From NCBI RefSeq assembly GCF_000472545.1, contig NZ_AWZV01000003.1:340933-404932 (forward strand): DNA of 64,000 nucleotides. The letters run 5' to 3'. Shown in pieces: positions 1-8,216 of this stretch (its first letter is position 1; each line of letters opens with the position of its first letter). The translations under genes were made by a program, and so were the position numbers. Below the pieces are notes generated by a model. That model was not told the origin of the DNA. It saw only the letters and a program-made list of their open reading frames with translations, and made no database searches. The stretch is from Burkholderia sp. WSM2232. Its GTDB lineage: Bacteria > Pseudomonadota > Gammaproteobacteria > Burkholderiales > Burkholderiaceae.

Positions 1-2
1 GT

Positions 3-848
3 GTGGTGAAGCGCGACTTTCCGCAGCATGTCGCGCTGATGACTGGAATCTACAGCGCCGCGATGTGCGCGGGCGCCGCCGCGGCCGCGGCCGCCACGGT
101 GCCGGCCGCCAATGCGCTCGCGCATGTTGCCGGCGGCGCGGGCGGCAACGCGTGGGCGTGGGCACTTGCGCTGTGGGCGTTGCCGGTCGGTCTCGCGACG
201 CTGGTGTGGGGCGTGCAGCTGCCGGCAAAAAGCACGCACGCCGGAAAGCGCGTGCACGTGGTTCGTGGCCTGTGGCGCGATCCGCTGGCGTGGAAGGTGA
301 CGTTGTTCATGGGCTCGCAATCGTCGCTGGCGTATATCGTGTTCGGCTGGCTGCCGACAGTGCTTCGTACACGCGGCATGAGCGCTGTCGACGCCGGCTT
401 CATGCTGTCGATAAGCGTGGTGACGCAGGCGGTCGCGTCGCTATTGCTGCCGTTTTTGCTCGCGCGGCTGCGCGACCAGCGCATGGTGAACGTGAGCGCG
501 CTGCTGCTGACCGGCGCGGGGCTGATGGGCTGTTTCTTCTTGCCGTTGTCGACCGTCTGGATTTCGGCACTGCTTCTCGGCATGGCGCAGGGTGCGTCGT
601 TCACACTCGCGCTCACCGTGATCGGCTTGCGTTCGTATGACTCGCACGTGGCCGCCCAACTGTCCAGCATGGCGCAGGGAATCGGCTATCTGATCGCATC
701 GTGCGGACCGTTCATCGCCGGCTCGCTGCTCCATGCAACCGGCTCGCTCAATAGCCTGGCTGCGCTGTGCGTCGGCGTGTGCGCGGTGTCGGCATGGTTC
801 GGTTATGCAGCCGGGCGGCCTGAGCACGTCAAGGCGCGCCTCGAGTAG
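3..848 (+). CDS. MFS permease, CynX/NimT-like (5' partial)
   Basis: C-terminal two thirds of a major facilitator permease, cut by the left edge: the frame is already open at base 3, so the visible GTG is not the true start. About eight hydrophobic segments can be seen, split by a charged cytoplasmic loop near residues 75-95, which leads into the second half of the transporter (GWLPTVLRTRGMS, then SISVVTQAVASLLLPFLLARL). The style matches the CynX/NimT subfamily (cyanate or nitroimidazole export); the substrate cannot be read. It ends 4 bp before the convergent PAS gene. Family certain, subfamily probable. Confidence 0.8.
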   Translation: MVKRDFPQHVALMTGIYSAAMCAGAAAAAAATVPAANALAHVAGGAGGNAWAWALALWALPVGLATLVWGVQLPAKSTHAGKRVHVVRGLWRDPLAWKVTLFMGSQSSLAYIVFGWLPTVLRTRGMSAVDAGFMLSISVVTQAVASLLLPFLLARLRDQRMVNVSALLLTGAGLMGCFFLPLSTVWISALLLGMAQGASFTLALTVIGLRSYDSHVAAQLSSMAQGIGYLIASCGPFIAGSLLHATGSLNSLAALCVGVCAVSAWFGYAAGRPEHVKARLE

Positions 849-852
849 CAGG

Positions 853-1269
853 CTAGATGGGGCCGCCGTGACGCGCCGCGGCCCGTTCCTGCTCGACGCG
901 TGCTGTGACGTCGCGGGCCACGGCAACCGAACCGCAGGCGTTGCCGTTCGTATCGACCACGAGCGCAAAGGTCATTTCCACATACAGCTTGCGGCCTTCC
1001 TTGTGCATTGCGCTCGTCAACGTCGCGCGGCCGTGGGTCTTCGTGAGGCCGCTGGCCATGGCGCCTTCGAAACCGCGCCAGTGCGCAGCGCGCAAACGTT
1101 CGGGAATGATCAGGTCGAGATTCTGGCCCAGCGCCTCGGCCGCGCTATGCCCGAACAGCGCGGCGGCGGCGCGGTTCCAGCGAACAATGCTGCCGGAGCG
1201 GTCCGCGTAGATGGCGGCGTCGGCCATCTGGTCGAAGATCCATTCCGCCAGTGCGGGCGGTTCTGTCAT
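853..1269 (-). CDS. Stand-alone PAS-domain protein
   Basis: 138 aa, essentially one PAS fold. The opening (IFDQMADAAIYADRSGSIVRWN) is the PAS signature and the end (GSVAVARDVTARVEQER) is the PAC motif that usually leads into a signalling helix. No kinase, GGDEF, EAL or HTH domain follows, so it is a small sensor or a partner of a separate output protein. Start is ATG with GGAGTGAAGTC just upstream on the minus strand. The cofactor or ligand cannot be predicted. It converges with the MFS gene. Confidence 0.75.
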   Translation of the reverse strand: MTEPPALAEWIFDQMADAAIYADRSGSIVRWNRAAAALFGHSAAEALGQNLDLIIPERLRAAHWRGFEGAMASGLTKTHGRATLTSAMHKEGRKLYVEMTFALVVDTNGNACGSVAVARDVTARVEQERAAARHGGPI

Positions 1270-1416
1270 GACTTCACTCCTGAATGCCTCGGGGCGCGCG
1301 CTGACTTAAGCCTGCGCGCTCCAGCCGGTTTGCGCAACATACGCGGGAATAGCGCGGCGCGCGCAACACAGTGCTGAAGCGCGGCGCTTCGAGCATGCCG
1401 GACAACGCGCCGCCGC

Positions 1417-2535
1417 TCACATCGCCATGACGGATTCGGGCGATTCCCACATGTAATCAAGTGCCTCGGCCACTTCGCGGCAGGTGACTTTGCCGAACGC
1501 GACGTTCAGCCCGTTGCGCAGATGCGGGTCGTCCTGCAACGCCTTGCGCCAGCCCTTGTCTGCGATCTGCAGCGCGAACGGCAACGTCGCGTTGTTCAGC
1601 GCGTAGGTCGAGGTGCGCGGCACGCCGCCTGGCATGTTGGCGACGCAGTAGTGCACGACGTCGTCCACCATGTAAGTCGGCTCCGCGTGTGTGGTCGGTT
1701 TTGCCGTCTCGCAGCAGCCGCCCTGGTCGATCGCCACGTCGACAATCGCGGCGCCGGGCTGCATTGCCTGCACCATCTCTCGCGTAACGAGTTTCGGCGC
1801 GGCCGCGCCGGGAATCAGCACTCCGCCGATCACGAGATCGGCTTCGAGCACGTGTTTCTCGACATTGTCCTGATTCGAAAACACGGTTATCACGCGAGCG
1901 CCGAACTGGCGGTCCATGCGCCGCAGCGCCTCGAGGCTGCGGTCGATTACCACGACCTGTGCGCCGGTGCCCACGGCAATCTGCGCCGCGTTCGAGCCGA
2001 CCACGCCTGCGCCCAAAATCACGATTTTCGCCGATGGTACGCCCGCGACGCCGCCCAGAAGAATGCCCTTGCCGCCATGCGCGCGCTCAAGACAGAACGC
2101 GCCGGCCTGGATCGACATGCGGCCCGCCACCTCGGACATGGGCGCAAGCAGCGGCAGCCCACCGGCGGCCTGCGTGACGGTTTCATAGGCAATGCAGACC
2201 GCGTTGCTCTGCACGAGATCGGCGCATTGCTGCGGGTCGGGGGCGAGATGCAGATACGTGAACAGGATCTGGCCGTCGCGCAGCATGGCTCGCTCGCCGG
2301 CCTGCGGCTCCTTCACCTTGACGATCAACTCGGCCGTGGCGAACACGTCCTGCGCGCGCGCCGCGATCTTCGCGCCGGCCTTCTCATAGACCGCGTCCGA
2401 TGCGCCAATGCCGTTGCCGGCGCCCGTTTCGACGGTGACCGTGTGCCCGTGCGCCACCATTTCCCGGACCGACGACGGTGTCAGACCCACACGGTATTCG
2501 TGGTTTTTTATTTCCTTCGGAACGCCAACGTGCAT
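1417..2535 (-). CDS. ald: Alanine dehydrogenase
   Basis: 372 aa, the normal length for NAD-dependent L-alanine dehydrogenase (L-alanine + NAD+ + water to pyruvate + ammonia + NADH), cytosolic. The N-terminus [20 protein letters not shown] carries the conserved Lys/Arg substrate-binding residues. The Rossmann loop is [20 protein letters not shown] near residues 172-191. The start is fixed by GGAGG followed by ATGACATG, the second ATG beginning the conserved MHVGVP. No lrp-type regulator lies next to it. It probably links amino-acid and pyruvate pools or supports growth on alanine. Confidence 0.95.
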   Translation of the reverse strand: MHVGVPKEIKNHEYRVGLTPSSVREMVAHGHTVTVETGAGNGIGASDAVYEKAGAKIAARAQDVFATAELIVKVKEPQAGERAMLRDGQILFTYLHLAPDPQQCADLVQSNAVCIAYETVTQAAGGLPLLAPMSEVAGRMSIQAGAFCLERAHGGKGILLGGVAGVPSAKIVILGAGVVGSNAAQIAVGTGAQVVVIDRSLEALRRMDRQFGARVITVFSNQDNVEKHVLEADLVIGGVLIPGAAAPKLVTREMVQAMQPGAAIVDVAIDQGGCCETAKPTTHAEPTYMVDDVVHYCVANMPGGVPRTSTYALNNATLPFALQIADKGWRKALQDDPHLRNGLNVAFGKVTCREVAEALDYMWESPESVMAM

Positions 2536-3015
2536 GTCATCCTCCAGTTGCGGATAGGCCGCCCGGCGATTCTTTTGATGCGGTGCGGCAAGTGCAGTCA
2601 GTGCGGCTCGGGCCGGGATCGCCTGGGTCGTCGGCCAACCTGTCGTGCTTCACGCGAGCAAAACGGTGCGGCGCTGTCGTGAATCAGCATACGCCCGATT
2701 GACGGGCACCGCTCACCGCGGGCATCGAGGCCATTAGATCGAGTGCCGCCTTGCCGATCGGTTCGTCAGCGATCATAGGGGCGCACGTGCAGCCGTGCAC
2801 CCACGCACCCGCGCTTGTTCGATGTCGACGCAGCCGCGCGCAACGTGCGGCGACGGTAGCAACGGCGGCACGCCGCACCATACAGTTCGATGACTTTGTC
2901 TGTCGTTCGCCTGACGGTTCTTTTTGTGCAAAACCAGCGACGGATTTTCCGTGCTGCCGCGTTCAAGAAGAAACGAAGCCGCATCGCGCTTCGGTATCGA
3001 ATGGGAGAAACCAGC
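2536..3015 (+). other. Intergenic region, 480 bp
   Basis: Separates the divergent ald and WXXGXW genes, so promoters for both must lie here. Several short open frames exist on both strands, but none shows a ribosome site or a recognisable motif. I see no strong hairpin or repeat. Confidence 0.4.
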
Positions 3016-3336
3016 ATGACATCGACAAGATCGCTTCGCCTCGGCAGCTTCATGCTCGTCGCCGCATTGGCCTGCACGGCCGCGCTCAGTTCGTCGCCCG
3101 CGTCCGCGCAGGCCGTGATCGTCGCGCCAATGGCACCGCCGCCGCCGCGCGTCGAGGTGGTGCCGGCGCCGCGCGCAGGGTACGTGTGGGATCAGGGCCG
3201 CTGGCGTTGGCATCACGGCCGTTACGTGTGGGTGCCCGGTCACTGGCAGGTGGTGCGGCCCGGCTATCACTGGGTGCCCGGACATTGGGTGCAGCGCGGG
3301 CCGAACTGGCGCTGGGTCGAAGGTCATTGGGCGTAA
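3016..3336 (+). CDS. Secreted WXXGXW-repeat protein
   Basis: 106 aa using the ATG at 3016, which has GGGAGA at 3003-3008; a longer upstream reading exists but has no ribosome site. Residues 1-32 are a signal peptide ending SPASAQA. The rest is Pro/Trp/His/Tyr-rich, with several copies of a W-x(2)-G-x-W / YxWxPGHW pattern. This is the YXWXPGH or WXXGXW repeat found in small envelope proteins of Burkholderia; the function is unknown. It is followed 30 bp later by a tiny lipoprotein gene, likely co-transcribed. Confidence 0.8.
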   Translation: MTSTRSLRLGSFMLVAALACTAALSSSPASAQAVIVAPMAPPPPRVEVVPAPRAGYVWDQGRWRWHHGRYVWVPGHWQVVRPGYHWVPGHWVQRGPNWRWVEGHWA

Positions 3337-3366
3337 AGGCGCGGCCTAACCAGTCGGACATTGTTC

Positions 3367-3468
3367 ATGAAAACACTTGTGATCCTGCTGCTCGCGGCGA
3401 CGCTGTCGGGCTGCGTGGTGTACCCGGCGCGGCCGGTCTACTATCGTCCGGCAGTCGTCGTGTATTGA
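3367..3468 (+). CDS. 33-aa predicted lipoprotein
   Basis: Very short gene. It starts MKTLVILLLAATLSGC, a complete lipoprotein signal with lipobox LSGC (Cys16), then a 17-residue Pro/Tyr/Val tail (VVYPARPVYYRPAVVVY). The YPARPVYY-type tail resembles small lipoproteins found beside WXXGXW genes. The perfect signal and position make it more than a chance frame, but there is no functional evidence. Confidence 0.6.
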   Translation: MKTLVILLLAATLSGCVVYPARPVYYRPAVVVY

Positions 3469-3579
3469 GCATGACCTGCCTGCTGCCGCGCGCCTCGATC
3501 TACCGTTGCGCGCGCAACGAACCTGCGAGGTTGAAGCCGACGTGAATCGCATTGAACGTGGCCCGGGGAGCGCTGCGCC

Positions 3580-4140
3580 TTGAGCGAACGCGACCCCGAC
3601 GCGAAGTTGCTCGAGCAGGTCGGCCGCCATGATGCGGCGGCCGTGCGCACGCTCGTCGCGCGCAAACTGCCGCGTTTGCTGGCATTTGCCACGCGCATGC
3701 TGGGCGATCGTATGGAAGCGGAAGACGTCGCGCAGGAAGTGTTCGTGCGCATATGGAAACAGGCGGCGCGTTGGCGCGAAGGCGAGGCAAAGTTCGACAC
3801 GTGGATACATCGTGTTGCGCTCAACCTTTGCTATGACCGTCTGCGCGGCCGCCGCGAACAGGTTCGCGACGAACTGCCCGACGAAATCGATCCGGCCGCC
3901 TTGCCGGATGCGCGGCTCGAAGCGCGCTCCCGCGACGCGCGCATCCGCGAGGCGCTCGCCGCTCTGCCCGCACGGCAGCGCGAGGCGCTGGTGCTGTGCT
4001 ACTACCAGGAGATGTCCAACATCGACGCCGCCGCGTTGATGGGCATCACCGTCGATGCGCTGGAAAGTCTGCTGGCCCGCGCGCGCCGCACTCTGCGCGC
4101 TCAAGTGGCCGGCAGCGGCCTTAGCAAGGACAAGCCATGA
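3580..4140 (+). CDS. ECF-type RNA polymerase sigma factor
   Basis: 186 aa sigma-70 family factor of the extracytoplasmic-function class. Region 2 spans roughly residues 25-90 (MLGDRMEAEDVAQEVFVRIW, then FDTWIHRVALNLCYDRLR). Region 4 is near residues 125-175 (LPARQREALVLCYYQEMSNI, then an HTH ending LLARARRTLRAQV). TTG at 3580 is taken as start because GGGGAG lies at 3565-3570. It overlaps the next gene by ATGA, and that gene encodes a short membrane protein in the usual anti-sigma position. It likely controls its own cluster, but the promoter was not identified. Confidence 0.9.
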   Translation: MSERDPDAKLLEQVGRHDAAAVRTLVARKLPRLLAFATRMLGDRMEAEDVAQEVFVRIWKQAARWREGEAKFDTWIHRVALNLCYDRLRGRREQVRDELPDEIDPAALPDARLEARSRDARIREALAALPARQREALVLCYYQEMSNIDAAALMGITVDALESLLARARRTLRAQVAGSGLSKDKP

Positions 4141-4553
4141 CGCCCGAAAGATTCCATCAGATCATAGAAGCCTATGGTGCCGATCCACGCCGCTGGCCCG
4201 AGGAAGAGCGGGCGGCGGGGCAGGCGTGGGCGCAGATGCATCGTCAGCAGGCCGACGCGTGGCTCGCGCAAGCGGCTGGGCTCGACGCGTGGCTCGCGGC
4301 AGACAGGCTCGCGCCGCCGGACGCCGCGTTGCAGCGCCGGATCGTTGCCGGCGCGCCAGTGCGCCGGCCTCACGTGCAGCGGCGCGCCTGGTGGTGGTCG
4401 GGCGCGGCGGTCGCGGGTGTCGGACTGCTGGGCGGCATGGCCGGGGCTTTGGCCGTATCGCTCTTCGTGCTGAGCGAAGCGGCGCCGCCCGTGCATGATT
4501 CTTATCTGACGTCGAGCTTCGGTGGGTCGTCCGCCGATTGGAGTGGCGAATGA
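4137..4553 (+). CDS. Single-TM membrane protein, putative anti-sigma factor
   Basis: 138 aa, translationally coupled to the sigma gene (ATGA overlap). The N-terminal ~80 residues are soluble and Trp/Glu-rich (MTPERFHQIIEAYGADPRRW). A single hydrophobic helix follows at about residues 83-108 (WWWSGAAVAGVGLLGGMAGA...), then a short periplasmic tail. This layout and position fit an anti-sigma factor, but there is no zinc-binding HxxxCxxC motif, so the role is inferred from context. It overlaps the following gene by ATGA. Confidence 0.65.
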   Translation: MTPERFHQIIEAYGADPRRWPEEERAAGQAWAQMHRQQADAWLAQAAGLDAWLAADRLAPPDAALQRRIVAGAPVRRPHVQRRAWWWSGAAVAGVGLLGGMAGALAVSLFVLSEAAPPVHDSYLTSSFGGSSADWSGE

Positions 4554-5071
4554 ACAGCCGGGCCTGGAAGATCGTGCTTGTGGTTTCGCTCGTCCTGAAT
4601 GTGTTTTTGCTAGGTGCGATTGCCGGCGGCGCTTACCGTTGGTATGCGGCGCGCGAGGCCGCGGCGCCGCTCAGTGCACAGCAGCGGGCTTTGCGCTTTG
4701 CTGCTCAGACGCTCTCGCCGGAGCGGCAAAAGGCATTCGCGGACAGCCTGAAGAACGGCCGCCGCGACGGCCGCGAGTTTGCGCACGAGGCTCGCGAAGG
4801 TCGCCGCGAGGTCTTGCGTCTGCTCGCCGCGCCGCAACTGGACCGCGCGGCGCTCGACGCCGCGCTGGCTCGCACCCGTGCGGCCGACAGCAATCTGCGC
4901 GCCAAAGTGGAAGGCAGTGTGGCTGATTTCGCTGCGACGTTGTCGCCGCAAGAGCGCGTCGAGTTCGCGCAGAGCCTGCGCTTGCGTGGGCAGTGGCGCG
5001 AACCGCAGGCGAACACGAAAAGCGCCGGGCCGGCGAACCCCGCGTCCTCGAATGCAGCTTCGGGCCACTGA
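4550..5071 (+). CDS. Periplasmic heavy-metal-sensor/Spy-like protein
   Basis: 173 aa from the ATG that overlaps the previous stop. One N-terminal membrane anchor (IVLVVSLVLNVFLLGAIAGG), then an Arg/Ala/Glu-rich helical periplasmic domain with LSPERQKAFADSLKNGRRDG and LSPQERVEFAQSLRLRG. These paired LxxERxxF helices are typical of the metal-resistance/CpxP/Spy group. With the sigma and candidate anti-sigma genes it forms a compact envelope-sensing unit. Whether it binds metal or acts as a chaperone cannot be told: the histidine and cysteine content is low. Confidence 0.7.
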   Translation: MNSRAWKIVLVVSLVLNVFLLGAIAGGAYRWYAAREAAAPLSAQQRALRFAAQTLSPERQKAFADSLKNGRRDGREFAHEAREGRREVLRLLAAPQLDRAALDAALARTRAADSNLRAKVEGSVADFAATLSPQERVEFAQSLRLRGQWREPQANTKSAGPANPASSNAASGH

Positions 5072-5147
5072 AAAATTGTCTAACCGTGACGACGGATCGG
5101 ATAGCGCGTCCGCGTTCAAGCATTGTCCCAATGCCGAAGAGGGTGGT

Positions 5148-6677
5148 ATGGCAGTCTCACCAAACCTGACTTCCGCTGCAATCGCGCTCAATCGCTTCGG
5201 TCTGGGCGCGCGAGCGGACGACACGCCGCCCGCAGCGCCGAAAGCGTGGCTGCTGGCGCAGTTGGAGCACTATGAACCGCGGCCTGCAGCATGGGCCGAT
5301 CAGCCGGATTCACTCGCGCTGTCCAGTGAACTGGAGCAGCAGAGGCGTCAGTTGCGTGAGCAACGGCAACGCAATCCGGGCAATGCAGGTGGGGCGTCGC
5401 CGGCCAATACGCAGGCCAATACGCAGGGTGACCAGATGGCGGCCTCGCCAGGCACCGCGAAGCAAGATAAGGATGCCGAACGGAAAGCTCTGCATGTGGA
5501 AATACGCGACAGGTATCGTTCTGCGGTCAATGCGCGAGTGACGAGCGCATTGACCACGCCGACGCCTTTCGTCGAGCGACTGGTGCATTTCTGGGCGAAC
5601 CACTTTGCCGTATCGACGGAAAAGCCGGCGGTGGCTGCGCTCGCCGGGTCGTTCGAAGCAGAGGCGATTCGGCCGCACGTGCTGGGCCGTTTCGAGGACA
5701 TGCTGGTGGCTGTGGAGCGTCATCCGGCCATGCAGGTGTTTCTCGACCAGACCCGTTCAGTAGGTCCGGACAGCATGGCGGCGCTGCGCGCGGCGGCGCG
5801 CAACCCGCAGCGCAGGCGCGGCCTGAACGAAAACCTCGCGCGCGAGATCATGGAACTGCATACGCTCGGCGTGCGCAGCGGCTATAGCCAGAGCGACGTG
5901 ACTGAATTCGCCCAAGCGCTGACGGGCTGGAGCGTGGCGAACACGCCGGTGAGCGCAGGCACTTCCGGCATGTCGGGCACTGCTGCCGCACCGATCGCGC
6001 AAACGGCCGCAGTGCCCGGTACGTTCGTATTCCGCGAGGCGCTGCACGAGCCGGGCGTGCGTACGGTGATGGGCCGGCGCTACGATCAGCGTGGCGAAGA
6101 GCAGGCGCTCGCGATCCTGCATGACCTCGCCGCTGCCCCTGCGACCGCGCAACACATCGGCAGCAAGCTGGCTCGCCATTTCATAGCCGACACGCCGCCC
6201 GCGGGCGCGAGCGACAAACTGGCCAACGCGTTCCAGACGAGCGGGGGCGATCTACCGACCGTATATCGCGCATTGCTCGACCTGCACGAAGCCTGGTCGC
6301 CCACCGCCGCGAAGTTCAAGACGCCGTGGGAATGGGCCATTTCGTCGATGCGCGGCCTCGGTTGGCAAGACCTCGGCAAACTGCAGGCCGCGCCGCTTTT
6401 CGCGCAGCTCGGCCAGCCGGTATGGCGTCCGGGCTCGCCGTCCGGTTACGACGATGTCGCCGCCAGTTGGGCCGCGCCCGATGCATTGGTGCGCCGCGTG
6501 GAGGCGGCGCAGCGCTTCGCTGCGCGCGTCGGCGACCGGCTCGATGCGCGCTCGCTCGGCCAGGTGTTGCTGCCCGGGTCGCTCGGCGCGCCGACCACAG
6601 TCGCGATAGCGCGCGCCGAAAGTGCCTCCACCGCGATTGCACTTTTGCTGGTCTCGCCGGACTTTCAACGGAGATAA
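5148..6677 (+). CDS. DUF1800 family protein
   Basis: 509 aa using ATG 5148, preceded by GAGGGTGG; the frame is open further upstream without a good start. DUF1800 hallmarks are the opening SAAIALNRFGLGAR, the motif RLVHFWANHFAVS, and NENLAREIMELHTLGV. It is always encoded with a DUF1501 protein in such loci, as here with only a few bases between them. The pair is thought to act in the envelope or periplasm, but the activity is not established. Residues ~60-95 are a low-complexity Gln/Asn/Ala insert. No obvious signal peptide is seen, which is common for this family. Confidence 0.85.
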   Translation: MAVSPNLTSAAIALNRFGLGARADDTPPAAPKAWLLAQLEHYEPRPAAWADQPDSLALSSELEQQRRQLREQRQRNPGNAGGASPANTQANTQGDQMAASPGTAKQDKDAERKALHVEIRDRYRSAVNARVTSALTTPTPFVERLVHFWANHFAVSTEKPAVAALAGSFEAEAIRPHVLGRFEDMLVAVERHPAMQVFLDQTRSVGPDSMAALRAAARNPQRRRGLNENLAREIMELHTLGVRSGYSQSDVTEFAQALTGWSVANTPVSAGTSGMSGTAAAPIAQTAAVPGTFVFREALHEPGVRTVMGRRYDQRGEEQALAILHDLAAAPATAQHIGSKLARHFIADTPPAGASDKLANAFQTSGGDLPTVYRALLDLHEAWSPTAAKFKTPWEWAISSMRGLGWQDLGKLQAAPLFAQLGQPVWRPGSPSGYDDVAASWAAPDALVRRVEAAQRFAARVGDRLDARSLGQVLLPGSLGAPTTVAIARAESASTAIALLLVSPDFQRR

Positions 6678-6681
6678 CACC

Positions 6682-7830
6682 ATGTCCTCACGCCGCCAGT
6701 TTCTGCACGTCGCCGCTGCCGGAGCGGGGGCGATTCTCGTGTCGCCGCGCATCGCGTTCGCGAGCGTCGTCACGCAGCGCCGCTTTGTGTTCGTGATCCA
6801 GCGCGGTGCGGCCGACGGGCTGAACATCGTCGTGCCATACGCCGAGCCGGCCTACACCACGTTGCGCGGCGCGCTTGCCATCGATCCTGCGCGCGCTCAC
6901 CGGCTCGATGGAACCTTTGCGCTGCATCCCGCGCTCACGCAGACGGCCGCGATGTATGCGGACCGTCAGGCGCTGTTCGTGCATGCGGTGGCCTCGCCGT
7001 ATCGCGACCGTTCGCATTTCGACGGACAGAACGTGCTGGAAACCGGCGGCGCGTCGCCGTATCAGGTGAAAGACGGTTGGCTCAACCGGCTGGCCACGCT
7101 GCTGCCCGCGGCCCGCGAAACTGCAATCGCCTTCGCGCCCACTGTGCCGATGGCGTTGCGCGGCGCGGCGGCGGTCACGTCATACGCACCTTCCGCATTG
7201 CCTGCCGCTCCCGACGATCTGCTCGCGCGCGTGTCGCAACTCTACGACGACGATGCGCAGTTGCGCCCGTTGTGGGAATCGGCGATGACGGCGCGCGGCC
7301 TTGCGGGCGACGCAGGCGCGCGCCAGGATCCCGCGAGCCTCGGCAAGCTTGCTGCGGGCTTTCTCGCGCGTGACGACGGCCCGCGCATTGCAATGATCGA
7401 GACCGGCGGCTGGGACACGCACAGCGCGCAGAACGCGCGCCTCGGCAATCAGCTGAAAGCGCTCGACACGATGCTCGCCGCGCTGCGCGACGGCATGGGC
7501 GCTGCCTGGGGCGAGACCACGGTGCTGGTGGCGACCGAGTTCGGCAGGACCGCGGCCGCCAACGGCACCGAAGGCACCGACCACGGCACGGGCTCGGTGG
7601 CGATGGTGCTGGGCGGTGCCGTAGCAGGCGGCCGGGTGCTCGCGGACTGGCCCGGCCTTGCGGCTCGCGATCTGTACGAGGCGCGCGACCTCAAGCCGAC
7701 CGCTTCGCTCGATGCGCTGATCGCCGGCGTGACGAGCGAAGGCCTGGGTCTCGATCCTCAGCGCACGGTGCGTGCGCTATTCGGCCGGACAGCCGGCGTC
7801 AAACCGATGAGCGGTATGGTGCGCGCCTAG
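6682..7830 (+). CDS. DUF1501 family protein, Tat-exported
   Basis: 382 aa from ATG 6682, preceded by GGAGATAACACC. It begins MSSRRQFLHVAAAGAGAILV, a twin-arginine signal, ending near PRIAFA. The body shows the sulfatase-like DUF1501 motifs: GGWDTHSAQNARLG near residue 236 and VATEFGRTAAANGTEGTDHG near residue 285, where Asp/His residues could bind metal as in alkaline-phosphatase-fold enzymes. Substrate unknown. It is the last gene of the sigma/DUF1800 cluster and is followed by a hairpin. Confidence 0.85.
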   Translation: MSSRRQFLHVAAAGAGAILVSPRIAFASVVTQRRFVFVIQRGAADGLNIVVPYAEPAYTTLRGALAIDPARAHRLDGTFALHPALTQTAAMYADRQALFVHAVASPYRDRSHFDGQNVLETGGASPYQVKDGWLNRLATLLPAARETAIAFAPTVPMALRGAAAVTSYAPSALPAAPDDLLARVSQLYDDDAQLRPLWESAMTARGLAGDAGARQDPASLGKLAAGFLARDDGPRIAMIETGGWDTHSAQNARLGNQLKALDTMLAALRDGMGAAWGETTVLVATEFGRTAAANGTEGTDHGTGSVAMVLGGAVAGGRVLADWPGLAARDLYEARDLKPTASLDALIAGVTSEGLGLDPQRTVRALFGRTAGVKPMSGMVRA

Positions 7831-8216
7831 CAAAGCTGCCGGAGTGCGAGGCAGCTTCGGCAAGCACTGCTCTCTCTTCCCTCCCAGGTCCGTGGCTTCG
7901 CGGACCGTTCCCGCCTGTTCCGCGCGCGCGGCGCATCTTTTTTTCGCACGAGCCCTACACAAGCGCTCTTTTCTGCCGACATCCAAGGCATTGGTTGCAG
8001 TACGTGGAGCGCTTGAAGCACCTCGAGCGGTTCACGCTGCCGCTGGAAAAATTGACCGGGCCCCATTACTCGCGACGTTCTCCTTATCCGCGCTCAGCGT
8101 CAGTTGATAAGGATGACGAACGAATGGCGCGCTGTCGGTTTCTTCCGCAGACCCGCAACCTCACATCGCATTTCGCGGATTTTGTCCGGGCGTCCCCGGC
8201 GTTGGATTGTCTTGTC
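7831..8216 (+). other. Intergenic region, 386 bp
   Basis: Opens with a terminator-like hairpin after the DUF1501 gene, then a second inverted repeat GGTCCG/CGGACC at 7887-7906. The remainder presumably carries the promoter of the glycoside hydrolase gene. No gene seen. Confidence 0.4.
7833..7857 (+). terminator. Hairpin after DUF1501 gene
   Basis: AAGCTGCC (7833-7840) pairs perfectly with GGCAGCTT (7850-7857) across a 9-base loop, 2 bp after the stop codon. There is no T-run, so termination is plausible rather than certain. Confidence 0.45.

Noticed and set aside
1522..2682. 386-codon plus-strand frame opposite ald
   Set aside because: Shadow of alanine dehydrogenase; Arg/His-rich, no ribosome site.
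2684..2881. 65-codon minus-strand frame between ald and the WXXGXW gene
   Set aside because: Ending vaguely resembles the tail of a regulator, but there is no HTH, no ribosome site and no supporting context.
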